Positions 25,435 through 34,667 of a stretch of DNA of 64,000 bases are shown here, one piece after another. Every line of letters starts with the position of its first letter. Position 1 is the stretch's first letter. Origin of the DNA: JAJDNH01 sp964552395 (GTDB taxonomy: Bacteria > Acidobacteriota > Thermoanaerobaculia > Thermoanaerobaculales > Sulfomarinibacteraceae). The notes below the pieces were generated by a model. That model was given only the letters and a program-made list of their open reading frames with translations, did no database searches and was not told the origin of the DNA. Both the position numbers and the translations under genes were made by a program. Location: NCBI GenBank assembly GCA_964552395.1, contig CAZKGM010000007.1:1-64000 (forward strand), read 5' to 3'.

Positions 25435-26472
25435 ATGCAAACTGGGTTGGATCCTGTGGCAGAGCACTCACTGAGTTCGGCCGCCGCGCCCTGCGGTGAG
25501 CTGAAGCACGGCTGGAGGCAGATCGTAGCCGACTACCAGAGCTCTGATCTCACGCGCAGTGCCTGGCAGGTCGCCAACAGTGTCGTCCCCTACCTCGCGC
25601 TGTGGTACATCGCCTACCGGCTGCTCGCCATATCGTACTGGCTGACGCTGCCGGTGGTGCTCCTCGCAGCCGGTTTCATGGTCCGCGTGTTCATCATTTT
25701 TCACGACTGCGGCCACGGCTCGTTCTTCCGGTCGCGGACCGCCAATGACGTGGTCGGCTTCCTCACCGGCATTCTGACCTTCACCCCGTACCACGACTGG
25801 CGGGCTGAGCACGCCAGACACCACGCCACCTCCGGCAACCTCGATCAGCGCGGAAGCGGCGATGTGTGGACGATGACGGTCAAGGAGTACCGGGAGGCAT
25901 CGCTGTGGAGGCGGCTCGGCTACCGCCTCTACCGCAACCCTCTCGTCCTCTTCGGCGTCGCACCGATGTACGTGTTCCTTCTCCAGCAGCGGTTCCCCCG
26001 GCGGGGCTCCAGCGCGCGGGCCAGAATGAGCGTGCATATCACCAATCTCGCGCTGGTCGCGATCCTCTGGCCGCTGCTCAAGACCATCGGTCTCCGGGCG
26101 ATTCTGCTCGTTGAGCTGCCTCTCATCGCCGCGGCCGGCGCCGCCGGCATCTGGCTGTTCTACGTGCAGCACCAGTTCGAGGGTGTCTACTGGGAGCGGC
26201 ACGACGAGCGCGACTTCGTGGCGGCGGCGATGCAGGGAAGCTCGCTCTACGCCCTGCCGCGGGTGCTGCAGTGGTTCTCGGGCAACATCGGCTTCCACCA
26301 CATTCACCACCTCGCACCGCGCATCCCGAACTACCGGCTCCCGAAAGCGTTTCGCGAGCAGCCGCTGTTCCAGGATGTGAATCGCCTGACGCTGCTGTCC
26401 AGCCTCCGTTCACTCCGCCTGCGCCTCTACGACGAAGACTCGCGCCGTCTGGTCGGCTTTGGCCAAGCCTGA
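25435..26472 (+). CDS. Membrane fatty-acid desaturase
   Basis: The product is 345 residues. The three histidine boxes that bind the di-iron centre are present: HDCGH (90-94), HARHH (126-130) and HHIHH (288-292). Four or more hydrophobic helices lie around 47-83, 105-120, 205-245 and nearby. The spacing suits acyl-lipid delta-12/omega-3-type desaturases, which insert a double bond into membrane lipid chains with electrons from ferredoxin. The ATG at 25435 has GAGAGG upstream; the frame is open further upstream without better starts. It is followed after 130 bp by an exported SRPBCC gene. Confidence 0.9.
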   Translation: MQTGLDPVAEHSLSSAAAPCGELKHGWRQIVADYQSSDLTRSAWQVANSVVPYLALWYIAYRLLAISYWLTLPVVLLAAGFMVRVFIIFHDCGHGSFFRSRTANDVVGFLTGILTFTPYHDWRAEHARHHATSGNLDQRGSGDVWTMTVKEYREASLWRRLGYRLYRNPLVLFGVAPMYVFLLQQRFPRRGSSARARMSVHITNLALVAILWPLLKTIGLRAILLVELPLIAAAGAAGIWLFYVQHQFEGVYWERHDERDFVAAAMQGSSLYALPRVLQWFSGNIGFHHIHHLAPRIPNYRLPKAFREQPLFQDVNRLTLLSSLRSLRLRLYDEDSRRLVGFGQA

Positions 26473-26601
26473 CGCGCGACGGGACGCGTCCACAACCTTC
26501 ACGTCCGCCGGGAACGCCGTCTGTCCCGCCACATGCCGCCGAGGTTGGGCTCGACCTGTTGCTACACTGAAGCCGCAGGCTGTAGTAGACAGGGAGGTAT
26601 C

Positions 26602-27162
26602 ATGGGCTATTGGTCGCGAGTCATCGTTGCGGCGCTGGTCGGGCTGGCGGCCTGGCCGGCATCGGCGGCGGTCACAGCCGCCGGGGCCGACCGCTTTACC
26701 ATCGTCCGGACGGCGGAGGTCGCGGGAACGCCCGAGCAGGTCTTCGACGCCTTTACCGTTGATCTCGGCGCGTGGTGGGACCACCACTTCTCGGAGCACC
26801 CGGTGCGCATGTACATCGAGCCCCGGCCCGGCGGCGGCTTCTACGAGATCTTCGACGAGCAGGGCAACGGCGCCCGCCACGCCGAGGTCATCCTGGTCCA
26901 GCGGGGGCACCTGCTGCGCTTTGTCGGCCCGATGGGCTTGTCGGGCCACGCCATCGAGATGGTGCACACGCTCGAGCTTCAGCCGGCGGGGCCGGGGCGG
27001 ACGCGTATCCGCCTCACCCTCGAGGCGTTCGGGGCTATCCAGGAGGGCTGGCCCGCGGTGGTCGATCGGGTGTGGCGGCACTTCCTCGACGAAGCCCTGA
27101 CGCCCTACCTCGCGCGCCGCTATGGGCAGCCGGCGCCTGCCGGTACGCCGACACCGTCCTGA
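26602..27162 (+). CDS. Exported SRPBCC (START/AHSA1-like) domain protein
   Basis: The product is 186 residues, with AGGGAGG upstream of the ATG. A signal peptide (VIVAALVGLAAWPASAAVTAA) is followed by an SRPBCC-type helix-grip domain: IVRTAEVAGTPEQVFDAFTVDLGAWWD, EPRPGGGFYEIFD and the long C-terminal helix PAVVDRVWRHFLDEALTPYLARR. Such domains bind hydrophobic ligands. An exported version is less common than the cytosolic one. It sits downstream of the desaturase, so a link to lipids is conceivable but not shown. Confidence 0.8.
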   Translation: MGYWSRVIVAALVGLAAWPASAAVTAAGADRFTIVRTAEVAGTPEQVFDAFTVDLGAWWDHHFSEHPVRMYIEPRPGGGFYEIFDEQGNGARHAEVILVQRGHLLRFVGPMGLSGHAIEMVHTLELQPAGPGRTRIRLTLEAFGAIQEGWPAVVDRVWRHFLDEALTPYLARRYGQPAPAGTPTPS

Positions 27163-27338
27163 GCCAGGCGCTCACGACACGGGCGAGGACCTGGCCGGTG
27201 GCCAGGACTGTTGCCACCAGCGTCGATGTACCGCACTCTGCAGCGACGTGGTGGTTCGATCACCGGCCGGTGCCGGCGTGACGGAGTCGGACCAGAGCCC
27301 TCCCAGCTGGCGGTCAGCGAGGCCGTGCCGGTGGATCG

Positions 27339-28649
27339 TCAGAGATCGAGCAGGTCGGCCTTGCCCTGACGGGCCACAGCGGTCTTCATGGCGGTGAGGA
27401 AACGCGAGCGCAGTGTGTCGCTCATCAGGGCCTTCTTGACCGGCGGCAAACGGAGGAATGCGCCCACGATCGCCTGCATCGCTGCCTGGCTCCGACTGCC
27501 CGGGTCGTCGAAAAGCTGGTACTGGAGGGTGCCGGAGTCCAGGCACTGGAGGATGACCCGCTCGAAGGTCGTCTCCGGGTGGAGGACACGCTGCCCGCGT
27601 TGCTCGAGCTTCATCGCGCCGGTCGAGCAGCCCAGGGCGCAGACGCCGCATCCCATGCAGAAGTCGAGGTCGATTTGCGGCTCGAGCTTCTTCTTGCCGT
27701 TCGCCGCCGGGGCGGCTGCCGGCACCATCCGGATGGCATCGATGGGGCAGGCGGTAGCGCACTTGCCGCAGCCGCTGCACTCCTCCGCGCGGGAGCGGGC
27801 GATGTAGCTGGAGGTGACGATCGTGCTCGGATAGCCAAAGCGGCTGATCCCCTGCAGGATGTTGCAGCAGCAACCGCAGCAGTGGCAGATGAAGGTCACC
27901 TTCCGCTGCACGTTGTCGGCCGACAGCACGAGGCCGAGCTCTTTCGAGCGCTGCAGCCTGTCCACCATCTCCGCCTTCGAGATCTCCCTGCCCAGGCCGT
28001 GGCGAACCAGGTAGTCGGCCCCCATACCCATGCTGGTGCAGACCTCGAGGGGGATGTCGCACTGGCGGTCGCCGGCGTGCTCCTTCTCGTGCCGGCACGA
28101 GCAGATCCCGACCGCGAACCTGTCGGCGGCATCGACGATGGCACTCGCCTTCTCGTAGTCGAGGATCTCGACGCCGTCGGCGACCGTGTCCTCGTGCGGC
28201 AGGGCGCGGATCGGGCCGACGGCCGAGCCGTCCGCGCTGTTGGCGGCGTACACCGCGCCCGAGCTCATGTACTCGTGGAACAGCCGCCCCATGAGCTCGG
28301 AGTCGACGTTGTCGCCGGTGCGCATCATGGTGAACTCGAACAGGCCGACGAACAGCGGGCTGGGCATGTACTGGTAGTCCTCGCCGAGCCAGAAATCCAT
28401 CACCAGGCCCTTGTCGGCCATCCTCTCGAGAAGCCCGCGCAGCCTCGCCTTCTCGACGCCGGTGGCGCGGCTCAGCCGCTCCAGGGTCGCGAAGCCGTAC
28501 GGCATCTTCGCGTAGACGTCCGCCTCCTCGACCGTGTAGAGCTCCTTGACGATACGGTGGAAGGTGTCGTTCCACGGCGCCCGGACCGCGAGCCGATCGA
28601 CCTTTTCCCCGACCTTGCGGAAGATGTCCTTCGCAGCGAGATGGCCCAT
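27339..28649 (-). CDS. Ferredoxin-type 4Fe-4S protein with winged-helix-like N-terminus
   Basis: The product is 436 residues. Residues 30-80 look like a winged-helix (YGFATLERLSRATGVEKARLRGLLERMADKGLV). Cysteines at 183/185 (CSCR), 197 and 204 precede a dense cluster CHCCGCCCN (256-263). Two classical ferredoxin clusters follow: CSGCGKCATACP (291-302) and CMGCGVCALGC (331-341). The product therefore binds two 4Fe-4S clusters and probably another metal centre. No signal peptide is seen. The electron partner is unknown and no redox enzyme lies next to it. The ATG at 28649 has GGGAGG upstream at long spacing. Confidence 0.75.
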   Translation of the reverse strand: MGHLAAKDIFRKVGEKVDRLAVRAPWNDTFHRIVKELYTVEEADVYAKMPYGFATLERLSRATGVEKARLRGLLERMADKGLVMDFWLGEDYQYMPSPLFVGLFEFTMMRTGDNVDSELMGRLFHEYMSSGAVYAANSADGSAVGPIRALPHEDTVADGVEILDYEKASAIVDAADRFAVGICSCRHEKEHAGDRQCDIPLEVCTSMGMGADYLVRHGLGREISKAEMVDRLQRSKELGLVLSADNVQRKVTFICHCCGCCCNILQGISRFGYPSTIVTSSYIARSRAEECSGCGKCATACPIDAIRMVPAAAPAANGKKKLEPQIDLDFCMGCGVCALGCSTGAMKLEQRGQRVLHPETTFERVILQCLDSGTLQYQLFDDPGSRSQAAMQAIVGAFLRLPPVKKALMSDTLRSRFLTAMKTAVARQGKADLLDL

Positions 28650-28780
28650 TGTCCGGCGCCTCCCTCGGCTCCAAGGTAAGCCACCGCGGGGGCCCGTGTC
28701 GAGCGGTTCAATCGTCGTCCGGCCGTTATCGGGTTCCCGCGCGGGGACAGCCTGACTCGAAGGGGTGGTCAGCACCCGGG

Positions 28781-29679
28781 TTAATGGCCGGCTGCCACGA
28801 GCGCGATGTTCTCCCTACGCGCCTCGACGACCCGCGCCGCGAGCGGCAGAGTCAGCCTGGCGACGACGGCGGTCAGCGCCAGGTAGACGAGACTCGCGGC
28901 CGGCGCCAGCCATGCCCGCTGGGTGAGCAGGTAGGCTCCGGCACCAAGAGCGGCCGCCGGCGCAAGCACGATGAGCGTCCCCAGCAGGTTGACGACCACA
29001 GCGAGACCATGCGGCTGCGCGCCGCGGCCGATCGCGGAAAGCTCCACCGGCTTCGGAAACAGGGCGGACAGGACGGCGGCGACGGGCGTCATCGCGACCT
29101 GTGCGGCGACGCCGGCCAGGGCGGCCGCGACGATGAAGGGCAGGCGAATACCGGGGCCGGCGACGAGGAGGGCCACGGCGCCGGCGGCAGTCGCCAGGGC
29201 GGCGATCGCCGTGGTGGCCAGCAGCTTGCCCACCAGGAGGCGCCGCATTGAGATCGGCAGCACGCACTCGAGCAACTGCCCGCCGCGAAGGACCGCGAAC
29301 TGGTTGACCGAGAAGGTCGCCAGGCCGGTCGAGCCGAAGAGAGCAAGGAAAACCAGCAGCATGTTACCCGCCGGCACGGCGAGCAGCCCGATCACCACCA
29401 TGACGACGATCTCGCTGATCCGGGATNNNNNNNNNNNNNNNNNNNNNNNNNNNNNNNNNNNNNNNNNNNNNNNNNNNNNNNNNNNNNNNNNNNNNNNNNN
29501 NNNNNNNNNNNNNNNNNNNNNNNNNNCGGCACGGCGAGCAGCCCGATCACCACCATGACGACGATCTCGCTGATCCGGGATACCTTCTCCATGGCGTCCC
29601 GCTTCTTGCTCTCGCGCAGGCGGTTCACCACCAGCCGCCACTGCAGCCACGCCAGGGTCGACAGCAGCCGCCGGCTCAT
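28781..29679 (-). CDS. ABC transporter permease (interrupted by assembly gap)
   Basis: The N-terminal segment MSRRLLSTLAWLQWRLVVNRL is typical of ABC-2-type exporter permeases. About six hydrophobic helices follow. The gap at 29427-29526 splits the frame in the first membrane helix; removing it and one 55-bp copy restores 247 residues. Its ATG overlaps the stop of the upstream ATPase gene (ATGA), so the two were one operon. Since the ATPase lacks its N-terminal half, the transporter is probably inactive unless another ATPase serves it. Substrate unknown. Confidence 0.75.
29427..29526. other. Assembly gap of 100 N
   Basis: The 55 bp before it (29372-29426) recur exactly after it (29527-29581). 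Collapsing them restores the permease frame. Confidence 0.97.
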
Positions 29680-29990
29680 CCCAGCCACTCCAGCGTTCGC
29701 GAGCTCGCCGGCGGCGCTCCGACCGCAGCGATGAAGGCATCCTCGAGAGAGCGGCCGGCTCTCACCTCGGCGATGGCGCCCTGCGCGACGAGGCGTCCGT
29801 TGTCGATGATGCCGACGTGGTCCGCGAGCCGCTCGATGATCTCGAGGATGTGCGACGTCAGAAACACGGTGCCGCCGCGGCTGACGAACCGCTGCAGCAA
29901 CTCCTTGATCTGGTGCGAAGCGAGCGGGTCGATGCCTTCGAACGGCTCGTCGAGAAACAACAGGCGCGGCGCCGGATTCCGAGCCCCAGT
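29676..29990 (-). pseudogene. ABC transporter ATPase, 5'-truncated
   Basis: The frame starts, without a plausible start codon, just before Walker B (PRLLFLDEPFEGIDP) and keeps the D-loop and the H-loop (VFLTSHILEIIERL), ending TLEWLG. Walker A, the Q-loop and the LSGG signature are absent. Upstream, from about 29990, the sequence turns into the short leader of the divergent phosphodiesterase gene. A deletion, rearrangement or chimeric join removed about half the protein. Stop and permease start overlap as ATGA. Confidence 0.75.
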
Positions 29991-30102
29991 CAGACTCGTC
30001 CCGGCCGCACGTCCCGAGACAGCGGCCCACGCCTGACAGTCCCGCGCCAGACCCCGCCCCGGTTGTGCCACACCACACGTGAGCCGTCTGAGTTACCCTG
30101 CC

Positions 30103-31986
30103 ATGATGAAGACGACCCCGAACCGAAGCTTCGTTCTCCTGTGTGCGCTTGGACTGTCGCTCGGCGCCTGCCGCTCGGGCACGCCGCCTGCCGGCACCGC
30201 GCCGCCGCGCGTGGTCATGGTCTCCTACGACGGGGTCGGCGCGGATCTGGCGTGGGGGTGGCTGGCGGACGGCATCCTCAACAACCCGGCCGGGGTCTCG
30301 GGCATGGTGGCCGAGGGCACGGCCGCGCGGCGGGTACGCATGATCGACCCGACACTTACAGCGGTCAACCACATCGCGCTGGTGACCGGCGCGCTGCCGC
30401 AGGTGACCGGGATTGTCAGCAACTACTTCCATCCCGCCGGCTCGCCCATCACGCGCGGCATCTCCGGCTTCTCAGCCCCGATTGGGGCGGAAACACTGTG
30501 GCAGGCGGCGCGGCGCAGGGGCAAGCGGGTCGGCATCCTCACCTGGCCCGGCGCCGACGGCACGTCCCCGGCGCGGAGCGGCGACTTCGGCCTGATATGG
30601 CCCGAACGCCCGCTGGCCGGCAGCGCTATCGATGAGCTCGATCCCTCGCGGGCTGGATCGGCGTCGGTGCTGCCGTCGAACGACGGCCTGCCGGCGCTGG
30701 TGTGGCCGGTGTCCGTGAAGCTCCCGGGAAGCAACCCCGGCGTCGTCACCTTCACCCTGACCGCGGTCGACGGCGATCCGAACGGGCTCGCGGTCTACGA
30801 CACGGTGGCAGTGCAGGGGCCCGCCACCGAGGAGGTACAGCTCCTCGGCCGCGACCACTGGTTCGCGCTCAGCTTTGCCGCCCGCGGCCAGGGAGACGAC
30901 CAGGCGTTCACCTATGGCGCGTGGTGCAAGGTGCTGCGGCTGGACCGCGAGCGCGGCGGCGTTCTCCTGTACGTGGGTGCGGTCAACCGAACCTACGCCT
31001 ACCCGGAGGCGTTCGCACAGCGGCTCGGCAACGCCGTCGGACCATGGCCGGGCGCGCCGGACAGCCGCCTCCTCAGCCAGTGGTGGCTCGACATGGGCAA
31101 GGGGATCGACCTCGACACCTACCTCGAGCAGGCCGAGCGGCTCGACCGTTGGCTGGACGCCGTGGCCGGCGAGGTCATCTCCCATGAGCGGTTCGACCTC
31201 CTTCTTGCCTACCACCCGACGCCCGACGACTACGAGCACGCGAGCCTCATCATCGACAAGCGGCAGTGGGCGTGGAGCCCGGGCTCCGAGCTCGCCGCGC
31301 GCGAGGGCCTGAAGCGGATCGGACGCTCGTTCGACCGCTCGGTGGCAACCTTGTGGGGCTTCCTGAACCCCGGCCGCGACACCCTGGTTGTGGTCTCCGA
31401 CCACGGCCTGGACCCGCTGCACGACGAGGTCAAGATCAACCAGGCGCTGGCCGCGGCGGGGCTCGTCACCACTATCGACCACAACGGCAGGCTGCGGCCG
31501 GCCGCCGACACGCCGATGCTGGCCTACACCTCGGGCGGCTGCGCCCACGTCTACCTCAACCTCGAGGGGCGCGAGCCCGACGGTGTGGTCAAGCCGGATG
31601 CGGCCCCCGACCTGCTGCGCCGCGCGGCGCGCGCCCTGGCCGATCTCTCGGCCGGCGGCGAGCCCGTCGTCGAGCGCATCTTCACCCGCGCCCAGGCTGC
31701 CCGGATCGGGCTCGACAGCCCCCAGAGCGGCGACCTGATCGTCTTTCTCCGCCCCGGCTACGCCGCCTCCGCCGCCCTCGGCGGCAAGGTCATCGAGCCC
31801 ACGCGGTACTACGGCCAGCACGGCTACCTGGCCTCTCACGACGAGCTATGCGGAATCTTCTTCGCCCGCGGCCCCGATGTTGCCCACAAGAACCTGAAAG
31901 AAATCCCTGCTACCGAGATCGCTCCCATGGTGGCGCGATGGTCGGGAATCGGCCCCTTAGCGGGCGAGCACGCGAAGGTGCGGTAG
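30103..31986 (+). CDS. Lipoprotein of the type I phosphodiesterase/nucleotide pyrophosphatase (alkaline phosphatase superfamily)
   Basis: The product is 627 residues. Two ATGs (30103, 30106) precede a lipoprotein signal ending LGLSLGAC. The metal-binding Asp is in MVSYDGVGADL and the nucleophile Thr in PTLTAVNHIALVTG. Further ligands are in YHPTPDDYEH, VSDHGLDPLHDE and YGQHGYLASHDE. Members hydrolyse phosphodiesters such as nucleotides, lipids or phosphonates. The product should sit at the membrane facing the periplasm. An insertion at about 190-300 looks like a beta-sandwich. Proximity to the phosphate-response genes may be meaningful, but no Pho-type repeat is visible upstream. Confidence 0.85.
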   Translation: MMKTTPNRSFVLLCALGLSLGACRSGTPPAGTAPPRVVMVSYDGVGADLAWGWLADGILNNPAGVSGMVAEGTAARRVRMIDPTLTAVNHIALVTGALPQVTGIVSNYFHPAGSPITRGISGFSAPIGAETLWQAARRRGKRVGILTWPGADGTSPARSGDFGLIWPERPLAGSAIDELDPSRAGSASVLPSNDGLPALVWPVSVKLPGSNPGVVTFTLTAVDGDPNGLAVYDTVAVQGPATEEVQLLGRDHWFALSFAARGQGDDQAFTYGAWCKVLRLDRERGGVLLYVGAVNRTYAYPEAFAQRLGNAVGPWPGAPDSRLLSQWWLDMGKGIDLDTYLEQAERLDRWLDAVAGEVISHERFDLLLAYHPTPDDYEHASLIIDKRQWAWSPGSELAAREGLKRIGRSFDRSVATLWGFLNPGRDTLVVVSDHGLDPLHDEVKINQALAAAGLVTTIDHNGRLRPAADTPMLAYTSGGCAHVYLNLEGREPDGVVKPDAAPDLLRRAARALADLSAGGEPVVERIFTRAQAARIGLDSPQSGDLIVFLRPGYAASAALGGKVIEPTRYYGQHGYLASHDELCGIFFARGPDVAHKNLKEIPATEIAPMVARWSGIGPLAGEHAKVR

Positions 31987-32304
31987 AGCACTCGCCGACC
32001 ACTTGGACCAGGTATCTCGCCTCATTGTGGCTTGATTTAGGGTCGAGCGACCACTTAACAAAGATGATCAGCCCTGTTGGTGCCTGTCCTGACCACTGAG
32101 CAATAACAGGTCCGAAGAATCCCGGAGTCGTCCGCCGCCGCCCTGTGGGCCGGCACCGGCTTCGATCAACCACCGACATCGCAGGTCGCCCCGTGGCGGA
32201 GCGGCACGCATCGCCAACCTCTGGTTGCCAAACCGAAGTCTCAACCCGTTGCAAAGTGGGAACAAGTAGGCGGACCTTCGCGCCGCCTTCATGTCCGGCA
32301 CATC
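31987..32304. other. Intergenic stretch without visible genes
   Basis: This lies between the phosphodiesterase stop and the Pho-box-like repeats. Short open frames exist on both strands, but none has a convincing start or family resemblance. No terminator hairpin is obvious. Confidence 0.45.
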
Positions 32305-32348
32305 TTTACCCGCCCTTCACCTTCGCTTCACGCGAGCTTCACGGCCCG
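32305..32348 (+). promoter_or_regulatory. Putative Pho box: four direct repeats with 11-bp period
   Basis: TTTAC at 32305, then TTCAC at 32316, 32327 and 32338 are spaced exactly 11 bp apart. PhoB/PhoP-type regulators bind direct repeats with an 11-bp period (Streptomyces units contain GTTCACC). The array lies 70 bp before the ATG of a phosphate-selective-type porin and upstream of phoU and a PhoB/PhoR-like pair, which makes it the natural operator. Confidence 0.65.
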
Positions 32349-32417
32349 CACCGAAAGTGCCCCCTGACGGGCGGTTCCGTCCGTCGCGGGGAGAACATAG
32401 GAAAGAAGGAGGGCCGT

Positions 32418-33713
32418 ATGAGGTTGATCCGCCGGACCGCACTGCTCGCCGCCGGGTTCGCGCTGGTCGCGAGCGCGGGGCTCGCTCAGGAAACGACAAA
32501 GATGGACCCGCTGCTCAAGCTGCTGGTGGAGAAGGGCGTGGTGACGCAGCAGGAGGCAATGACGCTGCAGGGTGAGTACTCCCGCCGTCAGGCGGCCGAG
32601 GCCGAGCAGCAGCACGCGCAGACCGTGAGCGCTGCGAGGTCGGCGGTTGCCGAGCTGCCGCCGGCCAAGGTCGAGCTGCCGAAGGCTCTCCAGGGCCTCA
32701 AGATCGGTATGCTGGCCTACATCTCGTACCAGGACGGAACGAGCTACTCGGGAGTTCCCGGACAGACTAAGGACTACAGCCGCTTCACCCTCAAGCGCGG
32801 CTACCTGGACGTCAACAAGTCCGTGACGCCCTTCCTTGACGCTCGCATCACCACCGACCTCCACCAGGACTCGACCGGGGACTGGAAGCCGCGCTTCAAG
32901 TACGTCTATGGCAAGTTCAAGTGGGCGGGAAGCGGCGTGCTGCAGAAGCCGTACGTCGAGTTCGGTCTCGCGCACATGCCGTGGCTGGACTACGAGGAAC
33001 ACATCAACCGCTTCCGCATGCAGGACCCGATGTTCATGGAGAGGAACGGCCTCTTCAACTCGGCCGACGTCGGCGTGATGTTCGGCGGCAACTTCGGCGA
33101 GGACCTCCCGGCCGACTACAAGAAGAACGTCAACTCGCACTACGCTGGCCGCTACGGCTCGTTCCAGGTCGGTGTCTACAACGGCACCGGCTACCACGCC
33201 GCCGAGGCCAACACCAACAAGGTGATCGAAGGCCGGGTGTCGCTGCGCCCGCTGCCGGACTCACTTCCCGGCCTGCAGTTCTCTCTCTTCGGTGTCAATG
33301 GCAAGGGCAACACCGCGGCCGAGCCCGACTGGAACCTGTACGCCTTCATGACCAGCTACGAGTCGCCGCGCTGGGTCGCCACCGCGCAGTACTTCTCGGG
33401 CACCGGCAACCAGAGCGGCAGCGCCATCGACTCCACCGGCGCCTCGGTCGACCGCAAGGGCTACTCGGTGTTCACCGAGGTGCGGTTCGGTGAAAGCGCA
33501 AACTACAGCATCATCGGGCGCTACGATCACTTCGATCCGAACAGCAGCAGCAGCGCCTCCAGTGACGACATCCAGAAGCGCTGGATCGCCGGCGTCGCGT
33601 GGCAGTTCGCCCATGGCAACTACTGGCTGCTCGACTTCGAGAACCTCAACCATGACATTCCGAGCATCCCGAACGAGAAGCGTGTCCAGCTGACGCTCCA
33701 GCTCAGCTACTGA
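32418..33713 (+). CDS. Outer-membrane porin, phosphate-selective porin O/P type
   Basis: The product is 431 residues, with AAGAAGGAGGG upstream of the ATG. The signal peptide is LLAAGFALVASAGLAQ. A short helical periplasmic segment (MDPLLKLLVEKGVVTQQEAMTLQGEY) is the usual N-terminal feature of OprO/OprP-like porins, and a beta-barrel follows with alternating aromatic strands (SRFTLKRGYLDVNK, WVATAQYFSGTG, NYSIIGRYDHFDPN). It ends in LQLSY; a C-terminal aromatic residue is the usual barrel-assembly signal. The role would be anion or phosphate uptake across the outer membrane. The neighbouring Pho-box-like array and phoU-phoB-phoR genes support this. Confidence 0.85.
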   Translation: MRLIRRTALLAAGFALVASAGLAQETTKMDPLLKLLVEKGVVTQQEAMTLQGEYSRRQAAEAEQQHAQTVSAARSAVAELPPAKVELPKALQGLKIGMLAYISYQDGTSYSGVPGQTKDYSRFTLKRGYLDVNKSVTPFLDARITTDLHQDSTGDWKPRFKYVYGKFKWAGSGVLQKPYVEFGLAHMPWLDYEEHINRFRMQDPMFMERNGLFNSADVGVMFGGNFGEDLPADYKKNVNSHYAGRYGSFQVGVYNGTGYHAAEANTNKVIEGRVSLRPLPDSLPGLQFSLFGVNGKGNTAAEPDWNLYAFMTSYESPRWVATAQYFSGTGNQSGSAIDSTGASVDRKGYSVFTEVRFGESANYSIIGRYDHFDPNSSSSASSDDIQKRWIAGVAWQFAHGNYWLLDFENLNHDIPSIPNEKRVQLTLQLSY

Positions 33714-33788
33714 AGCGGCAGCGATGCTGAGCCTTGTGTGAACCTCCGCGGCATGCGGCGCCTGCGGCGGCCGGCAGCGGAGTGAAGC

Positions 33789-33811
33789 GCGCCCCGCGGA
33801 CCGCGGGGCGC
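33789..33811 (+). terminator. Possible terminator hairpin after the porin gene
   Basis: GCGCCCCGCGG and CCGCGGGGCGC form a perfect palindrome around a single A, giving a very strong GC stem 75 bp past the stop. Only CATCCCTTCAT follows, with no proper T-run, so termination efficiency is doubtful. It could instead attenuate read-through into phoU. Confidence 0.4.
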
Positions 33812-33933
33812 ATCCCTTCATAGACCAAGAGGGTTTACGATGGTCACGTGATCCAGGCAGGAACAGGCCGGCAGCGGCGATGGAGCTGCCATCGCCCGAT
33901 GTCCGCCTTGCCTGTCGGACGGGAAGGTTGCGA

Positions 33934-34602
33934 ATGATGCGTCGACAATTCGAGGAAGAGCTGAACGCGCTCAAGACGGCGGTGCTGACGATGGCCGGCC
34001 TGGTCGAGAGAAGCCTGGAGGAGGCGAACCGGGCGCTGGTCGGACGCGACTCGGAGCTCGCCAATGCCGTGATTGCAATGGACGACGAGATCGACGCCTA
34101 CGAGATCACGATTGATCACCTCGCCACCGAGTTCATCGTCCGCCACCAGCCGGCCGCGACCGACCTGCGGTTCGTGGTCGCCGCCATCAAGCTCGGCCCC
34201 GAGCTGGAGCGGATCGGCGATCACGCGGTCAACATCGCGAGGCGGGTCCTCGACCTGAACCAGCAGCCGCTGCTGAAGCCGCTCTATGACCTGCCGCGGA
34301 TGGTCAACCTCGCGCAGGCCATGGTGTCGGACGCCATCGGCGCCTACGTGGCCCGCGACCCGCAGGCGGCGCGTGAGATCATCCGTCGCGACGACGAGGT
34401 GGACCATCTGTACATCCACCTGTTCCGCGAGCTGCTGACGTTCATGCTCGAGGACCCGCGGACCATCACGCAGGCGATCAACCTCATCTTCGTGGCCCGC
34501 TTCGCCGAGCGCATCGCCGACCAGGCCACCAACATTGCCGAGGAGGTCGTGTACCTGGTCGAGGGCACGCCGATCCGACACCAGAACATCGAAGCGGAGT
34601 GA
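33934..34602 (+). CDS. phoU: Phosphate-signalling protein PhoU
   Basis: The product is 222 residues from the first of two ATGs, after GGGAAGG. Two PhoU four-helix modules are present, with the metal-binding-type E/DxxxD patterns: MDDEIDAYEITIDHLATEFIVRHQPAATDLRFVVAAIKLGPELERIGDHAVNIA, then the second-repeat equivalent ERIADQATNIAEEVVYLVEG. PhoU links the phosphate transporter to the PhoR kinase and damps Pho signalling. No pst transporter genes lie beside it here. The PhoB-like gene follows after 65 bp. Confidence 0.95.
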   Translation: MMRRQFEEELNALKTAVLTMAGLVERSLEEANRALVGRDSELANAVIAMDDEIDAYEITIDHLATEFIVRHQPAATDLRFVVAAIKLGPELERIGDHAVNIARRVLDLNQQPLLKPLYDLPRMVNLAQAMVSDAIGAYVARDPQAAREIIRRDDEVDHLYIHLFRELLTFMLEDPRTITQAINLIFVARFAERIADQATNIAEEVVYLVEGTPIRHQNIEAE

Positions 34603-34667
34603 GCCGCAGATGGTGCCCCTATCACCGGTCCGCCACCCAGTGACTGCCCGTCAACCAGGAGGCTGAG

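Noticed and set aside
27172..28674. 500-codon minus-strand frame overlapping the Fe-S protein in another frame
   Set aside because: The alternative frame in the same direction contains the ferredoxin cysteine motifs and the start with a Shine-Dalgarno; this one is Arg/Gly-rich filler.
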